DNA of 64,000 nucleotides from Tetragonia tetragonoides (GCA_038025085.1 CM076139.1:52556807-52620806), one strand, 5' to 3'; positions 11,641-23,050 are shown, numbered from the stretch's first letter. Program-made: numbers and translations. Notes: generated by a model from the sequence alone, not told the origin.

Positions 11641-13774
11641 TCTGATGTCCTAAGTAGCCTGTTAATTACAAGGGGTTGTTTAACCCGTTGTATTATGGGT
11701 TATTCTGTACTAGTGCGATTATCTTCTAACCAAAACCAAATTGTCATTGCTAGGAATGATTAAGCTTAATCACGCGACAAGTTTGTGACCAAGCGATCAA
11801 ATAAAGCACGATCAACTTGATGATATTGGTGAAGATCTAGAAGGGTAATGCTAGCCATTGTGGTGGAAATGGTAAGGGATGATTAGCTAAGTGGTGTGGT
11901 TTGAGGTTTAAATGGGATTGAGTGCAACGTTACGTTCATGTATAACAATGTTCAGGCTGAAATTGAATCTCAGCTTACAAGTCTTATAATAATCCAAATC
12001 TGACTTTCAAAAGTAGCAAATTGATTAAAGGAAAAAAAGTTCCCCTTTAGAGAAAGTTGACATATCAGATAACATATATTTTACACATCAAAAAAATCTT
12101 GTGCTTAATATACTTTCTTTAATTTTCTTTTTATAATATATACATTGAGGAAATCAGTCGACATTAGCCCTCCACATCTAGAACAGTTGGGAACTTTAAT
12201 TACTTTTTTTTGCATTAAATTCCTAACTAAAATACCATCAAATTTAAAAATGACGTGTAATTAAAGCCAAAATGGGGGAGTGAATTTAAAAGTTACGCTA
12301 AATGACCATAACATGGAAAGGACATGACATATCACATGAACCACGTGTGGATGAAATACATGTGAATAAGCTTTCATTTACACAACTAATTACAAACCGG
12401 AGCTCCATTAGTTTTATTCTACCAGATTCGTTATTGTGCTAGCAAAAGAAATTTTTTTTTCCTTTCTCGCCATTATCATCTAATAAAATACTTTCTTTCT
12501 AAAAAAGTTTACAACACATGATAAACTACGAGATCTCAAGTATATATATATATATATAAGAGACATATAATGGTGTCATTGATATAAATATTTTAGCAAA
12601 CAATTAAAAATAATTTTCAAATAAAGTTTAGTGATTCGTTATAAACTCATTATCGACTTAACTTCACATACATTGTCAACCCTTTCATCAAGTTTTTTAA
12701 TAATATTATTTTTAATAATGTCGGGATTAATCTGAAGTGTTGTAGCAGTAGGCATGTAATCGCGTATTAGCTAGGTTATGTTAGGTCGTTATGTTAGGAT
12801 ATGTTATGCTGTTGTGCTCGATCAACTAGATGATATTGGTGAATATCTAGATGGATAATGCTAGCCATTGCAATGAAAGTGATTAGCTAGGTGCATCAGA
12901 TCGTGGACACCAAATGACCCTTGATAGGCCTTACAAATCTCCGAACTTCGTGGCTCTCTGTTAGACCGTTACTTTAAAAGTTACCGGCTTTTGTTAAGAG
13001 TACTGGAAAAAATATACAGTGGCATGAATGAGAAGGGAGAAATAAGACCTTTGGTGGAATAGGGGAGAAATATGGTCGTTGCAAATCAAAGACTCCTTGT
13101 TAAAGGCCGCCAGAGTGACCTTAGCTGGTCATCAGTTGCCCTCATGGCCCATGTTGTGCACTATATTGGCTCCGCACTGTACCGATTAAGGATACTCGTG
13201 TGAACTCGCCATGCGACGTGAGACATGGTTCAAACAACGATCCCACTATGCGCTTCATGGAGACCTGTTGTAGAGCGAACCATTGATGAGTGCGTAAATA
13301 GTGTTATTATTCATGTATAGACCGCACTCATTTATCTTATTTTTACGTAATTTCTCTTATAATTTACTGATTTATGAGTAATTTTATATGAGGATTACTA
13401 CTTTGATATTTTGGTGTTTTAATTGTGATTTTAGGGTCAAATTAAACTCCACACGCAAAGGATTTAGGATTCTTTTTGGAAGTTCAAGATAATCAAAGAA
13501 AGAGCAAATTATGAAGAGTATTGAAAGATGAACATTGGATGCTTTTTGGATGCATCAAGGCATTGAAGATTATTGAAGAAGAGAGTTATTGGTGCCCAGG
13601 CCTTAACTATTTTGAGAGTTACTTGGTGACTTATTGTTGATTAGGGGATTAATTTGTGTAAACTGTCTAGGTTCGTTGTGATGTTTTCTTATAAATAGGC
13701 TATCATCCTAATAACTTATAGGGGCATCCTATATTATACCATCTCTTCTCATATTCTATTTCCTAGTCCACTTT
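11641..13774. other. AT-rich intergenic stretch without a recognisable gene
   Basis: There are only short, unsupported frames. Features seen are a TA microsatellite near 12541-12558, two similar segments (agatgatattggtgaagatctag near 11819 and agatgatattggtgaatatctag near 12829, each followed by a similar run), and a possible LTR-like segment from about 13290 with a TATA-like ttataaatagg near 13690, interrupted by the element at 13775. No coding function is supported. Confidence 0.35.
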
Positions 13775-14203
13775 GGCCCTGTTTGGCAATTGGCTGGTGT
13801 TATTAGCTGTTGGCTGATGGTTGGTGGTCGATAGCTGGTATTGTTAGCTGATTTGACCGGCTGGTAACATTGGATGTCTGGAAATAGATGTTTGGTAACA
13901 TTGGCTGGTAACATCAGCTTGTTATATGTAAAATGACCTATAAGGACATTCATATGATTGAGGAATTTGATGGCATAGAAGTAAATAATTGCAAGTCTTG
14001 GACTATTATGTCATTGGACTACATTAATGCCACCGGCCAATACCCATAAGCCAACCTCCTTGGCTTTTCAAAAGTTGGCTTGTGGGAACCCAAATGCCAA
14101 TCTCACAAGTTAACATCCAAACACCAATATTGGATAGTGGACTGGTCGTCAAACATCCAGTTTTGCCAAAAGTCACCCCACAAGTCAACATCCAAACACC
14201 CTC
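13775..14203. mobile_element. MITE, possibly PIF/Harbinger-type
   Basis: The element starts ggccctgtttgg and ends ccaaacaccctc; the outer 11-12 bases are imperfect inverted repeats. The flanking trinucleotide TTT (13772-13774 and 14204-14206) could be the target-site duplication. The interior has repeated gctggt/ggctgatgg words on the left and aagtcaacatccaaacacc-type words on the right. No coding capacity. The superfamily is inferred only from the 3-bp duplication. Confidence 0.45.
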
Positions 14204-15059
14204 TTTAAGTTTTCTATGATTATTAGTAGTGAAAATAAAAATGTAGATTTTAAGAGTTTTATTAGTTCATTCTTCAAATTCAAATGTTCTTCTATTTTTC
14301 TTTGGAGACTATGATTAAAGCTACTTGGTTTATTTCTTATCTCTACTCTCTTTTCCCTCTCTCCATGTTTCTTATTTCGATTACTTTATTTACTTTTAGC
14401 ATGATTGTCATTACGTACGTACTTGTAGCGCAAGTACTTGTATACGGCGACCCCATACGATAGGGCGCCTTTTACACCTCAGCGTACTAATGAAAATCAC
14501 TCGCACAACTTTTCTCTTACTCCTTGGTCTCCACCGTCTACTTCCTTTACTTACCCCCCCTCTCTCTCTCCACCGTCAAACCCGATGGAACCCCCTTCCC
14601 CACACTTTCTCTCTCCTCAAAAATTCTGTATACTCTCTCAAGCTTCAGGCCCACTCACGCCCTATCACTTCTCTCTCTCGCTCTCATCTGTTTCTCCTCC
14701 TTCAATTTTCAGATCTGCAACTTTTTGTCCATTTTTAATTTTTCATCGACAATTATTTGATCTGTATATTCTCTGAATTAAGTGAATATAATTCTTTCAA
14801 CGAAATGAAGTCCTTTGCGTAATTAAAAAGTACCGGAAAAGATAGCAGTGGTGTACCATTGCCGGCAAAAACCTTGAGGGATGACATTGATACTGATGGT
14901 AGGGGTGGGGGTGATTTAGTGGAGGTCTTGGAGGAGAGAGAGAGGGAGATGGTGATGGTGAGGAGAGTGGAAGAGAAAAAAGAGACTTCTGCTAGTACTA
15001 GTTCGCACCAACTTTATTTTCATACCATTTATAATTACTTTTAGCGAATTTGAAGTTGG
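14204..15059. other. Non-coding stretch with CT-rich tract
   Basis: A CT-rich run (14540-14710) supports overlapping low-complexity frames in all three phases (14438-14776 and neighbours), which argues against a real protein. A frame at 14859-15044 has no recognisable domain. Positions 14204-14400 may be the right half of the LTR-like segment split by the element at 13775. Confidence 0.3.
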
Positions 15060-15500
15060 AAAAAAGAGTTATTCGTATTTGAATGAGTTACACTAAAAGA
15101 AAATAAACCAGAAAAATAACTGACACTAGAATTTAAAAAATTGGCACCACATGTGAAAAAAGGGACACTTAAATTAAAATCATGTCAATAAAAGGGAAAA
15201 GTGACACTAATAAAGTCAAATAAACCATCACCACAAGGTAACAAAATGACACTACAACAAAATAAATTGACAACACATGAGGAGTAATTGACACTGCAAT
15301 TGCAAAACCTAGCATCATAAGTAAGTGATACTAGAGTAAAATAAACTGATACCATAAGATAATTAAGTGACACTACAATGAAATAAATTAAAATCACAAA
15401 GAAATAAAAGTAAAACTAAATTGGTATAAATCGACACTACAAAGCAAAAAAGTGACAATACAACAAAATAAATTGACACTCACGGCAAAAAAGTCTTGCC
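15060..15500. repeat. Degenerate interspersed short-unit array (TGACACTACAA-type words)
   Basis: Words close to tgacactacaa and aaaataaattgacac recur at irregular 30-45 bp spacing through about 440 bp (for example near 15250, 15290, 15370, 15430 and 15455). The period is not fixed, so it is not a simple tandem satellite. There is no coding frame and no known element ends were identified. Confidence 0.45.
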
Positions 15501-15794
15501 AAGAAGAATAATGATACTTAAAGAATTATGATCTCACGATAAAAAGTAGTACTTTGAAGAAAAAGAGAAAAAAAATATCAGACTAGCTGAACAACCAGCG
15601 CAAGCACTGGCCCCGTCAACGTAGCACCAATAAGGGGCTAGAGTGACTTGTGTATTTGTTTTTTTATGTTTTTCCAAGTCCGTTTGTATTCTTTCTATGC
15701 TTCCTGACTTGTTCAAGTATAAGATGATCTTGATGATTTAAGAAATGTGTTAACAGATGGAACATGTGTTGTGAGATCCTTTATGGCTTCGTAC

Positions 15795-16019
15795 TTTTTA
15801 TTTAATTCCCAGATTAGTGACCGGTTTACGGTTGCTAATCTGGGATTTTTTTTAACAAATAAATTACATCAACGACCGACCATCGGTCGCCAAAATCGGT
15901 TGCAATAGTTTAGCCCCCAGATTTTTAGCGACCGGCTGTAATCGGTCGCTAATAGGTCGCTAAGCCCATTTTGCTACCGATTGTGTCGGTAGCTAATCAC
16001 TTGTTTTTTTTATTTGTAG
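15795..16019. mobile_element. CACTA-type terminal fragment with palindromic subterminal motifs
   Basis: The right border tttttatttgtagt resembles a CACTA terminus (reverse complement actacaaataaaaa, with the leading C lost). Immediately inside are repeated palindromic words such as gaccggctgtaatcggtcgc, gctaccgattgtgtcggtag and tcggtcgc, typical of subterminal repeats. The fragment abuts the break point of the carboxylesterase pseudogene. A matching left end was not found. Confidence 0.4.
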
Positions 16020-17058
16020 TAAGGTTTATACATGTACCAATCAAAGCGATATCCTTATAGACAACACCGATTACAGAGTCAGGGTTTGATCATGGCGGGG
16101 AGTTAGGGGGCAATGATTCACTATCATTTGTATTTCTAATAATGGTGCCATTTTGTAATATGAGAAGCATACCTCACTAATAACTTCAGATGTGCGATTT
16201 TGACTTTGTTGGAAAGGGACCGGTGAGGTTCTCGGGCGGGGTTAGAGGTTATCTTTTGGGCACTTGTAAGAGTGGAGAGAGATACGAGGATCGAAAAAAA
16301 GAGGAGGATCTTGGAGACTGTCATAATTGAAGTCTTGAAGAGAAAGGAGAGTATGTGAGTGATGCATTAAGGTGAGGGAAATATTGAATTGCACGGAGAT
16401 ATTTAAGGGAAAGTGGGTGTGAAACGCAGGAATTAACTTGAAATCCGTTTTTCGGATAAAAAGTGACATCGAAATTTTAATCGAGTAATAAATAATTTTC
16501 AAATACAGTGGAGTATGACTAATGGTAGAGTTGGCAAAAACTGACCCGCCACAGACCCGACCGAAACCCGAAATGACCCGACCCGTTTTGACTCGATACC
16601 AAAATGACCCGACCCGTTTTGACCCGATACCGAAATAACCCGACCCGAACTCGAATTAAACACGAAAGTTGTGAGACAGCATTTGTCAAACCCGTTGGGT
16701 AACCGAAAACCGTATTTGACCCTATATCCGACCCATATTTGACCCGATCCGTATTTGACCCAACCCATATTTGACCCGACCCGTATTTGACCCGACCCAT
16801 ATTTAACCCGAACTTGACCGACCCGTTTACCAGGTCTAAGTCTTGGGTCATGAATTGCAATTATGTTTTTTTGCACGAAGTGTAAAACATTTATTTCAAA
16901 TTAACTTTGATTTACAAAATTGAAACGGTTAGATTAACATGTAGATATTGCATTTATGACATTTATAAGCAATTTGTATGTCATATAATTTGATCCTTAG
17001 CATCTAACGTCATCTGTTAATCTAAACATGTACTTTACAAGCTTGACAATAACAATTC
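16020..17058 (-). pseudogene. Truncated inverted copy of the CXE carboxylesterase 5' region (promoter plus N-terminus)
   Basis: Reading the minus strand, 17058-16020 matches 36030-36750 on the plus strand: shared upstream sequence (gcttgtaaagtacatgtttag-like and following), then the start codon at 16324 and the first roughly 100 codons, ending at the equivalent of GGTACACGTATAAA. The copy begins MTVSKILLFFSILVSLSTLT, a good signal peptide followed by SAQ, so the ancestral enzyme was probably secretory. It hits a stop at 16136 and lacks the whole catalytic domain. Its upstream part is interrupted by a hAT-like MITE (16526-16838), absent from the 36-kb copy. Loss of the 3' part coincides with CACTA-like sequence at 16019. 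Confidence 0.8.
16526..16838. mobile_element. hAT-like MITE inserted in CXE pseudogene promoter
   Basis: A 313-bp element starting tagagttggcaaaaactgac and ending gtttaccaggtcta, inverted repeats of the same family as 10706-10941. The interior is built of repeated GACCCGACCC/TTTGACCCGA words. Comparison with the uninterrupted paralogue near 36236-36252 gives an empty site, so the insertion is directly visible. The 8-bp flanks actaatgg and agtcttgg match at only 5 of 8, consistent with age. Confidence 0.8.
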
Positions 17059-17413
17059 AGAAAGCCAAACAAGTCATTAATGAAATCCTTTGGCTACCCC
17101 GATACCGAGTGAGTATTTATTTTCGATGAGTTGTATAAGTCCAGCACACAGAAAATCGGGGTCATTTATGGTGAGCAGTGACCCTTGTTTCATTGAAAAG
17201 TGATCCCCGTTTCACCAAAAGTTACGAAAAGACCGTTTTATAAAAGTTTTTGTGGAAAAGGTATAGGCAAACAAAAAAAAACTTTCCTTTTTTTCTTCGG
17301 TGCAAAAAGAAAAAAATTGTAGGTTTGTTGCACGGTTGTTGCATGGTTGGCACAAATTCTTGCCTAATCTCATAATTAGAAAGGACCCTAATTTCATCAT
17401 GGGGTGACATTAT

Positions 17414-17708
17414 GTGCTCGTTTACTTGTTTGCAATCAAATGCAATGCAATGTAATCGTTTTATAGAGTATATGTAGGGTGAAAATTGAAGAAGTGGGAG
17501 GAGAGGGATGGAAAAAGTGGGGTTGATTGCATTATCCAATGTATTCACAATTGCTCAATTTTTCCAATGTAATGGTGATTACTTTGGATGGTGTAATCAA
17601 ACTCACTTTTCCTATCTCTTTTCACCCCATTTTTCCTTTTCCACCGCACATTTACTTTATAAAATGATTGCATTGCATTGCAATTGATTGCAAGCAAGTA
17701 AACGTCAC
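17414..17708. mobile_element. Foldback MITE with ~38-bp inverted repeats
   Basis: The left arm (gctcgtttacttgtttgcaa, then tcaaatgcaatgcaatg) and the reverse complement of the right arm (gacgtttacttgcttgcaa, then tcaattgcaatgcaatg) are imperfect long inverted repeats around a spacer of about 220 bp. Open frames within it (17222-17548, 17545-17817) run across the arms and are not gene-like. No convincing target-site duplication was found, so the superfamily is open. Confidence 0.6.
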
Positions 17709-17858
17709 CTAAGTGTGCAAGTGAGGGAAGGGGAGGGAGAGAGAGAGTGGTGAGGAAGGAGAGAAAAAGGAAGAGGAAGGAGAGAAAGAGTAGGAAGGTT
17801 TCAACTCTTGAGATCATGATTTGACCATTACATGGTTGGTTGATGAATTATGACTAAG

Positions 17859-18645
17859 CAGGTCCGTCCCTAACATTTTAGAAGCCCTAGGACGAATTTA
17901 AGATAAGGGCCCTAAGACATTAACAATTTTTTTCTATGAGTTTAGGGTAGCGTAGTGAGATGGTACAAATATGAGTTTAACTCATATATCCCTCAAAGTG
18001 GGATATTTTGTTGCTATTAAAATAAAAAAGAGTTGTTACCGAAAAAATAAATAAAATAGAAGTCATGAAACGAAAAAAAATAGTAGTGGCTTTTATTCGT
18101 CTATAGTCTGTATCTAAAAGAAAATTTATAATTTCATAAAAAAAAAAGAAAAAAGAAGTATACTCACACGAAAAGACATTTTTCAAGGTAAATGCTTTAG
18201 GGACCATTTTATTTCACTTGTAGAAATACGTATGATTCATATCGAAATTAAAGAGGTATGAAATAGAAAACCTAGAAATAAAATTGTTGTTTTACTTAAA
18301 TTAAATTTTTTTATTTAGTAGATAATTAAAACACTCTTTTTACTAGTTTCTTTTTATGGTCAGAACTCTTTTTACTAGAAAAAAAAAAACTCTCTTTTCA
18401 ACATAAGTGGAATAACAAAAAAAATAAAAATAAAAAGAAAGAGAAAGAGGGCCCTTGGATTTGAACTTGGGATAAAGGGCATTAGTTTCACTTTTCTTCC
18501 AAGCATAACCACTGAGCCACTTCTATTTTAGTGATTCATAACTTAGATTTTACTATATATTATATTTTGTATTTGTTTTTGGACCCCCTTTGTGCATTGG
18601 GCCCTGAATATTCGCCCTCGGAACCTATACTCTAAAACGGCCCTG
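17859..18645. mobile_element. hAT-type non-autonomous element (787 bp)
   Basis: Ends are caggtccgt on the left and the reverse complement cagggccgt on the right. Flanks TGACTAAG (17851-17858) and TGACTGAG (18646-18653) match at 7 of 8, the hAT duplication length. The interior is A-rich and contains a minus-strand tRNA-like segment (about 18450-18525, ggatttgaacttggg B-box-like and ataaccactgagccact A-box-like), suggesting a nested SINE. No transposase frame remains. Confidence 0.7.
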
Positions 18646-18770
18646 TGACTGAGTTATACTCAACCAAGTTGGATGGGAGTTTTGTTTCCACCCATCACCA
18701 TGGACGACCTTGAGTAGTGTCTGCAAAAATAGTTTAAACTTTTCGACATTCAAAAAGCACAAATTCATTA

Positions 18771-19033
18771 CTCCCCTGATTTTAAATAAATGTATACATA
18801 TAGTTGTTTTTATTTTGTTTCAGATAAATATAAACATTGTTTATAAAACAAGTGGGTCTAATAACTTTATTACCATTATATTCATATATCATTACACCTA
18901 CTAAGTGACCCCAACTCCTTTTATTCACCAAAAAGTAACGGTAATGTTGAAAGGTTAAACCCCCTTTTCATTGCCATAAAACGCTAGTAGTGCAAAACAC
19001 AACAATGTATATATTTATCTGAAATAGAGGGAG
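18771..19033. mobile_element. Stowaway-type MITE (Tc1/Mariner)
   Basis: Left end ctcccctgattttaaataaa and right-end reverse complement ctccctctatttcagataaa are terminal inverted repeats of Stowaway type. TA dinucleotides flank both sides (18769-18770 and 19034-19035). 263 bp, no coding capacity. Confidence 0.8.
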
Positions 19034-19143
19034 TATTATTGTAAATCAACTTTAAGACCGTTTTGTTAGATGCAATATGTGTCATACTGAAGCTGCTAGC
19101 AATGCAACCACGCGTGATATAAACATGAGGATAGAGTACCGTA

Positions 19144-19145
<2 letters not shown>

Positions 19146-19185
<40 letters not shown>
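19146..19185. repeat. (TA)n microsatellite
   Basis: About 40 bases of uninterrupted TA dinucleotides. A frame across it (19077-19352) encodes an artefactual YIYIYI run. Confidence 0.9.
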
Positions 19186-19187
<2 letters not shown>

Positions 19188-20121
19188 GTACCTCCAACCC
19201 GCTTTTTTATGATCGTACTGAATATATTGAAATTGATTGTCACTAGCTTTATTCGCGAACATCTTCAACTACCTAAAGATATTGCTATATGTTCCGTCGC
19301 AGGCGTCGCTGCATTGCAACAATTTGCCTTTGTACTCTTTAAATTAAAGTAATTAATATCTTAATAATTATCAGATTTATTTCAAAGTCAACGACAACCG
19401 TTAATATTTAATCACAACCGAGCACAACTGGTGTTTTATAAACAAGTTTCCCTAAAATCAACTCTCTCTTTTTTTTCTTTTCTTTTTTATATATTGTACG
19501 TGGGTACTTTAAATAAACAATCAGCAGTTAGGAAGGGCTTTCTGGTTGTCGTCAAAATATATTAATCAAACAAATAATAAGTTTTATATGAGGCCGCCTT
19601 AAGGTGTAGTTACTTCTATATACAGATATAACGTTGACATGACATCATGCTTGTATGAGAGACCTCATCTTGAGGCCATCTCATACGAGATTTTGTGAAC
19701 AAACATAATTAATAGATTAAGAAAATAAATAAATTATCAGAACCAAAAGACGACAATAATTATAACTTTACGAAGGCTTCTAATGAACTAGCTATATGTT
19801 AATGAAGGATATGATCGGCTCAAAGATTAGATTATTATTAGAATAATGAAATCGATATGCCGTCGTAAATACCTAATTAGCTAGGTAGAGGGCAATGCAA
19901 GGGTTAAGTAAGTAGGGATCCACGGGAGGTAAAACGGACTAGCAAGATGGTCGGTCAGTATAAGCGTATGTCAAAGTAGTGTCGATATAGTAGTAAAAAA
20001 AATTGACGTTGGTAAAAAAACAAAGAATATTGGCAAGCAAAGCTTTGTTGCATGGTATTGTGCTAGAGTACTAAAGATTGACAGAGATACCGAGATACGT
20101 ACGTACGTATGTACGTACGTA

Positions 20122-20609
20122 TAGGCCTGGCAAACACATCATGTCGGGTTTGGGTTCGGGTTCAACCCAATTGACCTATTTTTAAAATGGGTCGAAAACT
20201 CCAACTCTAACCCAACCCATTTAATAAACAGGTTAATCAGGTCGAACCGTTTAACCCATTTAACTAATTTATTATAAGTAAAAAATGGTAAAAACTTGAC
20301 ATAAAAGGGATATATATATATATATACACCCTCAAAATTCTGTAGTAAATAGATCTATACAAAACAAACTATTGGCTGATTAAGGAAAATTTATACTTTT
20401 CAGTGATTATTAATTATCTGATTCATAAATATTTACTAAATTTCAAAAATAAAATTAACATGTAAGTAAACAGGTTGAACAAGTTATTTTCGGGTTGAAA
20501 ATTTTCAACTTTAACCTAACCCATTTAATAAACAGGTTGAAAATCTTAAGCTTAACCCAGGTTTCCCATGTTAGGTTCAAATGGGTCGGATCAGCTTTTG
20601 TCAGGTCTA
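20122..20609. mobile_element. hAT-like MITE of the AGACCTGGCAAA family (488 bp)
   Basis: Left end taggcctggcaaac and right-end reverse complement tagacctgacaaaa are inverted repeats. Flanks CGTACGTA (20114-20121) and CGTATGTG (20610-20617) match at 6 of 8; the left flank is an ACGT microsatellite (20098-20121). Subterminal GGGTTNAACCCAA words occur at both ends. Confidence 0.65.
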
Positions 20610-20734
20610 CGTATGTGCGTACGAGTAAGAGTGAAGACTTATATATATATATTATCGATCAGTATGTACTTAATAATTAATCTCGTCACTTATTAATGAA
20701 AAAAAAAAGCATGGATGTAGATCAACATCATATA

Positions 20735-20917
20735 TATATATGTACAAGGATTTTTTCCAGGAAAGGAAATATTAATGGCATGTTGCTTGCTGCTGTAGCT
20801 GCTACCAATTACACCAGTACCATTGGAAATCAATGAACTACATACGCACTGATCTCCATTATATTGCTTGGCATCCATCACTATCCATGAAATGTTGTTC
20901 TCACTGTAAACATTTCA
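20735..20917 (-). other. Possible orphan exon (uncertain)
   Basis: On the minus strand a good acceptor (tttacag) ends near 20918 and is followed by an open stretch reading ENNISWIVMDAKQYNGDQC, then CVCSSLISNGTGVIGSSYSS. The composition is protein-like and cysteine-containing, but I recognise no family and found no partner exon. It lies between the duplicated units 1 and 2. Confidence 0.2.
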
Positions 20918-22400
20918 AGCAACTAATTAAATTATTGTGACTTTTATTAAAACAGACAAACAGTAGTATACTATAAGAGGAATTTTAGACAAATGACAAT
21001 GCAAGAAGCTACCACCCAACACAGCTCATTAATTTACTCCAATAATACTCTTTCAATTCCGCTTATTATACGTACAGTTATGCACATACATGCATCATAC
21101 GATACATGCATGTTATTGGTTTTCGCTAAAATAAAGAGTATATAATATATGATGATGATACGAAATAATTATACAATTACTTGAGGGGTAATGTTGTTGA
21201 GCATATAAGCATTGCAAGGTTTATGTACGTAGCAATCTGCCGGAGCTGCGCTATATATAGGTTGCCACATGCCGAAATTATTGTCTCGATGTTAAAGTTT
21301 ACTTTGAGGTTGCTTGGTAAAACAAATAAATGTTGACTGTTGAGCACGCATATAAGCATTATTGCAAGGTTCACCTCGCTCCATGTTCTACACCTCCTAC
21401 TAACCCGCTAGAATGAAAATTCATACAAGCACGTACATTTCTACTCTTTAAATTTAAGTAGTAATTAATTAGTATTTTAATTATCGGATTTATTTTCAAG
21501 TCAACGATAACCGCTCATAATTAATAATCACAACCGAGCTCAACTAGTAGTATTTTAAAAAATATTATAAACAAGTATCCCTAAAATCGACTCTTTTTTT
21601 TTTTTTTTTCCTTTTCTTTTTTACGGAGTTACTTTAAATAAAGAAATCGGGAGTTAGAATAAGCTGCCTAGTTGTCGTCAAAATATTACAATAATCAAAC
21701 TAACATAACTAACAGATTAAGAAAATAAATAAATTATCAATAATATACCGAGATGACAATAATTAATAACTTGAAGGTAATAAGGCTTCTAATGAACTAC
21801 GAGTAGATAGCTAGATGTTAATAATGAAGGATATTCTCGGTTCAAAGATTGGAGTATCAGATTGAAATGGATATACAGGCGTAAATACGTATTTAGATAG
21901 AGGGCGATGCAAGGGTTAAGTAGGAATTCACGTACGGGAGATAAAACGGACTCTACCGAGATAATGGCCAGTAGAATATGCCAAAGTACCTAGTGTCGTT
22001 CGTAAAAATTTTGAGGTTGCATTGGTAAAACATGAATTTTGGCCAAGATTTGATGCGTGGAATTTTGTTGCTGATTATTGATTTGTTAGCTCAGGATATA
22101 ATGTTTTGAATTAGACCTGTGTTTACTCATTATTCTCGCTTCTCTCTGATCGATCTCAATTAATTATTAATGAAGGATATATATTTGGATCAAAATTAGA
22201 CTATCAAAATGAAATCGGCGTAATTAATTACATATCTAGATTGTATACCGAAATTGGCTCGTTGTTAATTAATGTCGTAAATTTTGAGGTTGCTTGGTAA
22301 AACATGAAATTTATTTGGCCAAGATTTATTAACTTTTGTTGTGTGGAATTATTGTATGTATGTGCTACTAAATTTGAGACAGATACGAGTAGATAGAGTG

Positions 22401-23050
22401 AAGATGAATAAGTTCACAACAAACAACAACATACAGTCGATTGGATGGAGGGGAATGGAGGAAGATGTATGTATGACGACAATTGAGGATGTATGACAAT
22501 GGAGAAGATGATCAGGAGATGGCCGGGATGGGTTTATATAGACAGCCAGCTAGCTAGGTGAGTTTTTGAAATAAAATAAAATAAAACAAATTAAGAAAAA
22601 TAATAAGAGTAGAGCTAGCTAGCTTAGCTTTATTTGAGAAACCAATGGATGAAGAGTAACAAATTTAAATATATATGAAAATGAACCATGCTGAGCATAT
22701 AATTAATTATTAGTTGGGCAGTTTTTATTCTTATTTTTATTTTATTTTTTTGGTACCAAAGGGAGTGTGTTGAAATTAAATTCTCACTTAAAGTTAAAGT
22801 AATAGGAGTAATATACGTATCATCATAAAAGGTTTTTTTAGACAAATGATAATTTTATCAGCCAAGTAACCACGCACAGTCGATCTCAATTAAAAACATC
22901 ATACAGTTCATTTATTTATTTGCTAGCTAGCTAGTAAGACAAATTTAAAAGTTGTGTCCACGTATATTATTAATATTTAATTTGATTGCCCTATATATTC
23001 TTGTATCTCTACGGTCGTTATCTTTATCTCCACATTATATTAGCAATTGA
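22401..23050. other. AT-rich intergenic stretch, nothing recognised
   Basis: It contains short purine-rich repeats (tggaggggaatggagg near 22445), many gctagctag words and no supported gene or element border. Confidence 0.4.

Larger units (their letters stand above)
19338..22400. repeat. Cluster of diverged direct duplications (at least three units)
   Basis: Unit 1 (about 19338-20090) and unit 2 (about 21445-22080) align through a long ordered series: taattaatatcttaat-type start, cagatttattt, agtcaacgayaaccg, atcacaaccgagc, a pyrimidine tract, tactttaaataaa, gttgtcgtcaaaatat, aggcttctaatgaact, aatgaaggatat, and gcaagggttaagtag. A shorter third unit lies at about 22160-22360 (aatgaaggatat ... 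ttgaggttgcttggtaaaac). A further ttgaggttgcttggtaaaac copy is at about 21305, beside a ~155-bp repeat of gcatataagcatt...gcaaggtt (21195 and 21350). No protein-coding unit is evident. It may be relict flanking DNA of an old tandem gene array. Confidence 0.65.

Noticed and set aside
13290..14420. Solo LTR of a retrotransposon split by the 13775-14203 MITE
   Set aside because: A TATA-like element and plausible layout exist, but no TG...CA ends or 5-bp duplication could be fixed, so it is mentioned only as a possibility.
14438..14776. 112-codon Pro/Ser-rich frame
   Set aside because: CT-rich tract open in three frames; no domain.
16499..16876. Minus-strand Gly/Val/Ser-rich frames with repeated VKYGSGQI words
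   Set aside because: Encoded by GACCCGACCC repeats of a hAT-like MITE.
19590..19690. MITE related to 54660-54790 (gagaccacc/gaggcc words)
   Set aside because: Only short shared words; no inverted repeat borders could be established by eye.
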